This document shows, one piece after another, positions 50,201 to 59,200 of a stretch of DNA of 64,000 nucleotides. This DNA is from Aquarana catesbeiana (Eukaryota; Chordata; Amphibia; Anura; Ranidae). The translations under genes were made by a program, and so were the position numbers. The stretch spans positions 4,778,651 through 4,842,650 of the forward strand of contig NC_133324.1 of the NCBI RefSeq assembly GCF_042186555.1. The letters run 5' to 3'. Each line of letters opens with the position of its first letter. Position 1 is the first letter of the stretch. The notes under the pieces were generated by a model that saw only the letters and a list, made by a program, of their open reading frames with translations, made no database searches and had not been told where the DNA came from.

Positions 50201-53200
50201 CCTTCAGGGGGATATCCAGGCCACATCTGATACCAGCTTCGGATGTAAGGTCCTTCAAGGGGATATCCAGGCCTCATCTGATACCAGCTTCAGGTGTAAG
50301 GTCCTTCAGGGGGATATCTAGGACTTATATGATACCAGCTTCAGGTGTAAGGTCCTTCAGGGGGATATCGAGGGCTCATCTGATACCAGATTCGGATGTA
50401 AGGTCCTTCAAGAGGATATCCAGGCCTCATCTGATACCAGCTTCGGGTGTAAGGTCCTTCAGGGGGATATCCAGGCCTCATCTGATAACCGCTTTCGTTT
50501 TAAGGTCCTTCAGGGGGATATCCAGGCCTCATCTGATACCAGCTTTGGGTGTAAGGTCCTTCAGGTGATTGTTGAGCTGTAGGCAGCCCCCCGTTCTGTG
50601 TGTTGTAAGCCTGTTAGTGTTATGTTGCTGTTGCCCACCCCTCAGTTGGACTGGTTTTGGAAGTCCTGACCATCTCTTAATTCTGGTACCTCAGTTGACA
50701 CGAGAGAAAATCGTTTTTTTTTTTTTTTTTGTACTCTCCATTTCATTGAGAGCCACAGCCGTTTTCCCCTCTTTTTTTTAAGATGATATTCTTTTGCACA
50801 AAACTAAGTCATGCTGGGAGTGGGAGGGGTTGTGAGTGTGTAGATCCTCCTGTAGGTGGCAGTATAACCCGACTGTCAATTTTCACATTGAGTAGTAATA
50901 TGGAATCCCTCTTCCCTCTCTAGGGATTTGTTACCGCTTGTATCCTGAGAGCACCTTCGAGAGTCGGATGTTGGAGTTTTCTCCTCCTCGGATTCTGCAG
51001 GAGAACTTGAGTCGTATGGTTCTGCTGCTGAAACGTTTGGACATCGCTGACCTTGGACAGTGTGACTTTCTGGACCGGCCTGGTAAGAGGTGGCGTGCTG
51101 CCTGGCTAGACCCCCTCCATACTCTGGAGGATTCCCTCCCCCCTCCCCCCCAGTCATTCAATGTAGTATTCTCTCTCTCTCTCTCCTCAGCTCCGGAGTT
51201 CCTCATGCAGGCTCTTGAAGATCTGGATTACTTGGCAGCACTGGATGACGATGGCAATCTGTCCGAGGTTGGAATTGTCATGTCAGAGTTTCCTCTGGAT
51301 CCTCAGATCTCCAAATCTCTCATCGCGGCCTGCGAATTCCAGTGCGTCAGTGAGATGCTGACGTTGGCCGCCATGCTAAGCGGTATGTGTAAGGTGCTAA
51401 GGGGGGGGGGGGGAGGGGGGAATGTAGGAGTGAGCACTGACAAAGGACGTTTCCTACTGAGGGCGTCACCATCACTACAAAGTGCAAATACTGAGGGTGC
51501 CACCATCACTACAAAGTGCAACTACTGTGCTGGCCTCTATAAGCAGGACGCTTTGTACTGATTGGTGGCGGGCTGAGAGGAAAGTCTGAAGTCATAGTGG
51601 AGTGGAGGAACCATGGTGTCATAGGATCAGTGGGCAGAGTTATAAAGACTAGTGGGTGGGGTTATAAAAAGGGGAGGGGGTAAATATAAATGGCATGGTA
51701 GGTGTTGTTCTACATATGGGTGGGAGGAGCTATAGATAACATACATAAATGGTGAGTAGTGGGTGGAGTTAGAGATTAGTGGGCGGGGTTGTAAGAAGGA
51801 AAGGATGAATATATAGAGCTTTAGTAGGTGGAGTTGTAGAAATTAGTGGGTGGAGTTATATGTCAAAGATGGATATATGTGAGTAGTGGGTGGAGCTGTG
51901 AGTGGGTGGAGTTATAAAGATTAGTGGGTGGGGTTAGAAGACAAAAAGGATAAATATAAGAAGCCTAGTAGGTGAAGCTGTAGAAATTAGTGGGCGGAGT
52001 TATAAGTAAATAATATATGTTGTGTCATAGGTGGAGTTATAGATACGAGTGGGTGGAGTTTTACGAAGTAAAGGATAGATGAGCAGTGCATAGTAGGCGG
52101 ATAAGTGGGTGGAGTTGTATAGATTGGTGGGTGGGGATAAAGGAGGGAAAAGATAAATATATGGAGCATAGTAGGTGCAGTTATAAATAAAAGACAGCTC
52201 TGTGGTGGGTTGTAGGTGGAGTTATGGATAGGAGTGGGTGGAGTTATAATAAGTTAAAGATATTGTAGGTGGAGTTACAGAAATGAATAGGGGTTGGATT
52301 ATAAGAAGATGACTATAGATGTATGGGCCATAGTGGGTGGAGTTATTGATGTGAGTGGGTGGAGTTATTGATATGAGTTGGTGGAGCTATGACAAGTATT
52401 GGAGGTAGTGGTTTATAGAGGACTGCACCCTCTGTAGAAATTAGTGGGTGGAGTTATTGATGTAAGTGGGCGGAGTTATTGATATGAGTGGGTGGAGCTA
52501 TGACAAGTATTGGAGGTAGTGGTTTATAGCGGACTGCACCCTCTGTAGAAATTAGTGGGTGGAGTTATTGATGTGAGTGGGTGGAGTTATTGATGTGAGT
52601 GGGTGGAGCTATGACAAGTATTGGAAGTAGCGGTTTATAGCAGACTGCACCCTCTGTAGAAATTGGTGGGTGGAGCTATTAATGTGAGTGGGTGGAGCTA
52701 TGACAAGTATTGGAGGTAGTGGTTTATAGCGGACTGCACCCTCTGTAGAAATTAGTGGGTGGAGTTATTGATGTGAGTGGGCGGAGTTATTGATGTAAGT
52801 GGGTGGAGCTATGACAAGTATTGGAGGTAGTGGTTTATAGCGGACTGCACCCTCTGTAGAAATTAGTGGGTGGAGTTATTGATGTGAGTGGGTGGAGTTA
52901 TTGATGTGAGTGGGTGGAGCTATGACAAGTATTGGAGGTAGTGGTTTATAGCGTACTGCACCCTCTGTAGAAGTTTTTCTCATGTTGTTTCTCTGTATCT
53001 TACTTCCAGCTTGGCTCCATGCATTGATCCTGGCGCAGTAGGCGGAGTTATAGATATTAGTGGGTGGAGCTTGCAGTGCTGTAGTTGATGTCCTCTTCTC
53101 CTTGTATTTCCCGCTCATTGTCCCCTCTCTCCTGCCGTAGTTGCTCCCCGCTGTTTCCTGCCCCCTCCGCACAGCGAGTCCGTCCTGTGTGCCCGCCGCG

Positions 53201-56200
53201 ACCTGCAGCTTCCGGAAGGGGATCACATGACTCTCATCCACGTGTACGATCATTACAAGGAGCGTGAGTACTGCTAGGATCGACTGTAAATGCTACTAGT
53301 ATGCCGGACCCTCGAGAACGGGGCCAGGCGCTGGACACCCGAGAGCGGGGCCAATAAATGGACACCCGAGATTGGGGCCAGCCGCTGGACGCCCGAGAGC
53401 GGGGCCAATAAATGGACACCCGAGATTGGGGCCAGCCGCTGGACCCAAGAGAACGGTGCCAGTAATTGGGTGCCCAAGACCGGTTGCCAGCCACTGGACG
53501 CCTGAGAACGGGGACAGTAATTGGATGTCCACGACCGGGGGCCAGCGGCTGGACACCCGAGCCCGGGGGGCCAATAAATGGATGCCTGAGATTGGGGCCA
53601 GCCGCTGGACCCTAGAGAATGGGGACAGTAATTGGATGCCCGAGGGTCTGGCGGTTGTCTGCTAAGTCTATGTTTAATCCCGTCTAAGTGTACAGAGTCA
53701 TGTGAAGATGTCCGTCTGTTCGGTGATTGTGACTCCCCAAATGATCAATGATTACCCCCCAATCCCGGGATGTCGGGAACATTCCCCTATAATTCTCACT
53801 TTATTTCTCCATTGGGGGACACGGGGATTCAGAGACTGTCGTGTTATACTGCCGCCTACTGGAGGAATGGGCATTGTGGGCCAGCCCAGGATATCCCCTC
53901 CTCCTCCCAACATGCCTCAGTTTATTGTCTTTTTCTCTGCTCTGTTTTTTTTTTTATTGGCTCCTTCTTTTTGATTTTTTTTTTCTTTTTTAAGTGGAGA
54001 TTGCAGGTCCTTCCATGCTGAGTTACTGTATCCGGGGATGAGGGTTTCCTCAGCACCAGCTGTAGAGTGCCGTACCCATCTCATTCCCCTTATGATTCTC
54101 CGTTCACATGTGGGGAACACTTTAAAGGGTTGGACTGCAAAATTCTGGAAGCTCTTACTCTGCGTGACCTTGGCAGGACAGGGTCTCTTTGGGATCACTG
54201 TGGATACCATTGTCAAGGAGCCACTGATGTGGCAGGACCACCCATCTTCCTCAACCAAAGAATCTTAGGGCTCAGTCAGGGTGGGCTCATTCCTCGCTCT
54301 TGCTGGGTCCTCTGCACGTTTAGTTTGTGGCCCTGCCTTGGCTTAAGCCATGCACCTTGGGTGTTCACCAAGGTACTAACTGCTATGCTAGCTTTACTGA
54401 GCTCTCAGGGCATTCCTTTCCCACTAAAACTTCAAATTCTCCCCAAATGTCCCCAGACATGAACTCTTCAGTCCCAGTCATCCAACGATTCAGACCAGGA
54501 GTCATTCAACTCTTCGATTCTACGTGAGAGTTCTGGAGCCAACAGTAGCCTCCATCGATGTAGTCCAGACCCCTACAACACAACATTCTGTCATTGTGGG
54601 ACAAGTCAGTCCAGTCCTTGGACAGAACAATTTGTCTGCCACTAAAAAACAAGTTTCCTCTGGCCTGGAGGCTCAGTTCCCATTTTGGGCAGATCTTCAC
54701 AAGTTTGAGCTTTGAACGCCGTTTTTATATCCAAGACATTAACAATGGGCATGCAGACTTCCTAAGCCAGAAGCGTTAGACCCGGTGGAATGGTCCCTAC
54801 ACCCGAAGGTAATCCAGGACCTGTGTTTACAGGTGGGAAATGCCGGACATGGACCTCCTGGCCTACAGGTTCAACAACAGAATGGATAGGTTTGCCTCCA
54901 GGTACAAGGATCCTCTAGCACGGCCATTCTCAACCAGCGTTCCGTGGAACCCTAGGGTTCCTCCAAAGGTGGCTAGGGGTTCCTTGAGCTGTGGCTGATT
55001 TACCTCCTGTTTGATGGTGCCTACATAGTTCTGAGCCAATGCCACTTGGAGGAGCCAGTGGTATGACACCATTGATCTTTATAGCTCTCTGTAAGGGGGC
55101 TATTCTTACACTGACCACCAAAGTAAGGGGCATTGTTCCCACTGATCCTCAATGAATAGGTTTTATCAGGGATTCCCCGAGACCTGGAAATAATTTTAAG
55201 TCTTCCCCTGGGCTTATAAGGTTGAGAAAGGCTGCTCTAGCAGAAGCAATGGATGCTCTGGTGACTTTGTGGGATCAGTACACTCTGACCCTTTTCTCAC
55301 CTGAAACATCTTCCTCATCTGCTTTGCCTCTGGTATTCCGATCATGCTTATAGCTATAGATGAGTCTAGATGGATGTGAGGCTCTGATCTGATAAGACTC
55401 CACAAAGACTCTCCATTGACTTTTTCTGCTCTGAACCTTCAGTCTTAAGGACTGATTAACCACCCTGCTTCTCTAGCGCTTGCTTTAATGGCATTGCTGT
55501 TGATGTCCAGGTTCTGAGGGACAGAAACATCTCTGTACTGGTGATTTCCCAAGATGTTGAAAGTTAGAAGTCTAGCGAGGTCTGTCACCTCACATATACG
55601 GCATACTCCACTCGGTGCCGGGCAAGAAACTTTCACCCCAGGAAATTCTTTATCAGACATATCTACGTAGGTGGGTCTGAAGCGGCTTTTGACCCTTAAC
55701 ACCATCAAGGGATGTTCTTCCTGAGACTGATGGCTTTCTATTCCTTAAAGCGGACCTTCAGTCATTTTGTTCAACTTTCCATCTATTAAATCTTCTGCCG
55801 TTGTTGTTGTTGTTGTTGTTTTATCTTTGGATAGTAAAACATTTTTTTTTTTTGCCAGTAAATCCCTTATACAGCCCACTTCCTGTTTCTTGTCTGTCCA
55901 TTAGTCTAGGCTTATAACATCATGCACAGCTCTCTCTCATGAGTTTGCCAGGAAGGGGAGGTGGGGTGCGAGTCTTAAGAGGGCCAATGAGAGCTGCAGA
56001 GCTGTGCCTCTCTGTGTGTCTGTGTAAATCCAGGAAGTGATCAGGCAGCAGCTTCAGCTGCCCATAGTTAAAATTGGCTGCAGCCAGACTCAGTGGAGGG
56101 AAATTTCTGCAGCGTATTTTGGCAAGTACAGAATCGCAGTATATATAAAATAATAGTGGTTGGAGGGAAGCTTCAGAATGGCAAAGATGTTTTTATTACA

Positions 56201-59200
56201 AAGTATGTGAGCAGACTGCAGTTCCTTTTTAATCAAGCACTTTGAGCAGAGTGTCTCTCACATTATCCAAGCGCTTGCAAAGCACCCAACACAATCGCTT
56301 TGTTGCATAAAAATGGCTCCAGACTCATGCACAGCATTTATACAACAAAGTAATTGTCTCCCTGCATTCCCCAATAGTGATGACATCCTCCAGTGTAGCT
56401 CCGCCCTACATGCTTCGTCACCGGGTCACATGACTTCCTCAGGGGGTTGTAATTGGATGAGCCATCAGTCTCTTTATATACTGTATAGTCCATTGTGTTT
56501 TTCCCCTGCAAGTGTCTGAACTAGTGGCCTTTGCACAGAACCCTTTTAGGTCTTACACAAGGACAAGATGCTGTTGAGGCCCAGAAATTCCTTTCTATCT
56601 AAGGTAGTTTTGGCTTTGCATCTCAACCAGGACATCTTTCTGCTGTCCCTCTGCCCACCTGCAGTTCATCAGGAGCTCGTTTTCTATTCCCTGAATGGTG
56701 TTTTCTTTGTGTGGGCCTACCTAGCAGCTACTGCTTCCTTCAGAAAGTCGATTATTCCTGATGTTCATCGAAAACCGTGAACCAGCTTTTCGTTCTACCA
56801 TCTGTACACGGTTTATATAATCATCCAAGCTTGAGGTCTCAAGGATTGAGGATTGTCTTGTCAAGGCGCACTCCACTAGATCCTGGTGCCTTTTTTGGGT
56901 TCTTTGGCATCAGGCTACTCTTTCCTAGATATGCCTCCTGGTCTTCTGCTCACACCTTCTCTCAGTCCTACCAGGTGGAGCTTTTGGCCTCCTCTGATGC
57001 CAGCTTCAGGAGTAACATCCCTCAGACAGCTGTTTGAGCTACAGGCAGACCCCCTTTTTGTTGTTTTATTTGGGGGGGGGGACCTGGTAGTGTTGCTTTT
57101 GTCCGCCCCTCCATTGGGCTGTTGCAGGAAACCATTGGGTCTCTCAATGGACAAGAAATAAACTAGGATTTTTGTGGTCACCATGTAATCCTTAACCATT
57201 AACCTTCGTGGCAGTATTCCCGAGAGTGGCTCGGGGTTAATTTTCAGTACCAATAGCTGTAACCCCGAGCCACACTTGAGATTGCATCGCAGTATCCAGG
57301 TACAGGTACTTACCTTGTCCCCAGGATCCTGCGATGTCCTCCCGCTGTGTCCAAATTTCCCTGCAAAACAATTACATGCCTACAATATCAAACAACAAAT
57401 TTCTATGCAAAGCAGTTACATGCCTACAATATAAAACAACAAATTTCTATGCAAAACAATTACATGCCTACAATATAAAACAACAAATTTCCCTGCAAAG
57501 CAGTTACCGTATTTATCGGCGTATAACACGCACTTTTTTCCCCTTAAAATCAGGGGAAAATTGCGGGTGCGTGTTATACGCCGATCCCCTGCGATCCGGA
57601 GCTGCCAGATTTTCAAAATCGCCGACCGCGATTTGAAAATGGCGCCGCCGGCGCCGAAATACACAGTGCCGGTCCTCGGCTCTTCTCGGCCACTTTCGTC
57701 TTCACTCGAGCGCCGCCCGAACCTAGCCAAGTGTACTCGGCTAGGTTCGGATAGCTCCGCTCGGGACTACGAGTGGAGCCGAAAGTAAACGAGAGCTGCC
57801 GAGAAGAGCCGAGGACCGGCTCTGTGTATTTCGGCGCCGGCGGCGCCATTTTCAAATCGCAGTCGGCGAATTTTGAAAGACAGGATGGCAGGGGTCCGGG
57901 ATCACAGGATGCGAGGCTGCACTGGGGAAGGCTGCACTGGGGAAGGCTGCACTGACAAGGCTTCACTGGGGAAGGCTGCACTGACAAGGCTGCACTGACA
58001 TGGCTGCACTGACATGGCTGCACTGACAAGGCTTCACTGGGGAAGGCTGCACTGACATGGCTGCACTGACATGGCTGCACTGACAAGGCTTCACTGGGGA
58101 AGGCTGCACTGACAAGGCTTCACTGGGGAAGGCTGCACTGACATGGCTGCACTGACATGGCTGCACTGACAAGGCTGCACTGACGAAGGCTGCACTGGGG
58201 AAGGCTGCACTGACATGGCTGCACTGACATGGCTGCACTGGGGAAGGCTGCACTGGGGAAGGCTGCACTGGGGAAGGCTGCACTGGGGAAGGCTGCACTG
58301 ACATGGCTGCACTGGGGAAGGCTGCACTGGGGAAGGCTGCACTGGGGAAGGCTGCACTGGGGAAGGCTGCACTGACATGGCTTCACTGGGGAAGGCTGCA
58401 CTGACATGGCTTCACTGGGGAAGGCTGCACTGACATGGCTTCACTGGGGAAGGCTGCACTGACATGGCTGCACTGACAAGGCTGCACTGACGAAGGCTGC
58501 ACTGGGGAAGGCTGCACTGACATGGCTGCACTGACAAGGCTGCACTGGGGAAGGCTGCACTGGGGAAGGCTGCACTGGGGAAGGCTGCACTGGGGAAGGC
58601 TGCACTGACATGGCTTCACTGGGGAAGGCTGCACTGGGGAAGGCTGCACTGACATGGCTTCACTGGGGAAGGCTGCACTGACATGGCTGCACTGACATGG
58701 CTGCACTGACATGGCTGCACTGACATGGCTGCACTGACAAGGCTTCACTGGGGAAGGCTGCACTGACAAGGCTGCACTGACATGGCTGCAATGATGGGCA
58801 TTTAAATGTAAGTTTTTTTTCCTTCAACTTCCCTCCTAAAAGTTTTTTTTTCCTTAAAATTCCCTCCTAAATTGGGATGCGTGTTATACGACGATAAATA
58901 TGGTACATGCCTACAATATAAACCAACAAATTTCCATGCAAAACAATTACAGGCCTACAATATAAACCAACAAATTTCCATGCAAAACAATTACAGGCCT
59001 ATAATATAAAACGACAAATTTCTATGCAAATCAATGTACTGCTTTGACATTCATAAATCAGACCGCCAGGGAGGTTAGGGGACAAGCACCACCCGCCATG
59101 TTTATGATCATGCTTTGCTACAAAACTGAGGCATGCTGGTAGCGGGAGGGGGTTATACTGGTCTGGTCTCCATTTTATTTATTTTTTTTGCCCTTCTGAA

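Larger units (their letters stand above)
47941..50877 (+). mobile_element. Decayed DIRS-type retrotransposon, recombinase end (intron 6)
   Basis: Broken plus-strand frames match the tyrosine recombinase of DIRS elements in order: a KVYYRTWKAYFTWCEKRNSS-like core-binding segment near 48,190-48,250, a PVCLPVTLWDL-like segment near 48,420, then AVTSSKRLSELVALS-like and HQKEIFLHCLDVV-like segments at 48,540-48,740 in shifting frames. The C-terminal end resumes near 49,225 with YQMDVRTSS. The right terminal repeat GGCAGTATAACCCGACTGTC ends at about 50,876, 46 bp before exon 6. No left terminal repeat was found, so the element is 5'-truncated or eroded. Many frameshifts and stops; not functional. 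Confidence 0.75.
57200..59077. mobile_element. DNA transposon with CCTCCCTGGCGGT-type ends, nested in DIRS
   Basis: The left end TTAACCTTCGTGGCAGTATT and right end (reverse complement) CTAACCTCCCTGGCGGTCTG are inverted repeats of a type abundant in ranid genomes (recalled). Inside, a short unit with CCTACAATATAAAACAACAA and ATTTCTATGCAAAACAATTA is repeated on both sides of a further insertion. No transposase frame. It lies in the 3' region of the DIRS element, whose last 140 bases resume after it. Confidence 0.72.

Noticed and set aside
49396..50568. 390-codon plus frame (FRGISRPHLIPASGVRS repeats)
   Set aside because: It is the out-of-register frame of the 51-bp minisatellite; the neighbouring frame is the one that matches DIRS recombinase.
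53290..53665. Frames through the 27-bp repeats after exon 8 as an extra exon
   Set aside because: A good donor (GTGAGTA) follows exon 8 and the frame joins exactly to exon 9; the repeat frames have no DQX1 similarity.
57963..58769. Minus-strand frames rich in Cys-Gln-Cys-Ser and Val-Ser-Ala-Ala
   Set aside because: They mirror the 14/15-bp tandem repeat inside a transposon and have no independent support.
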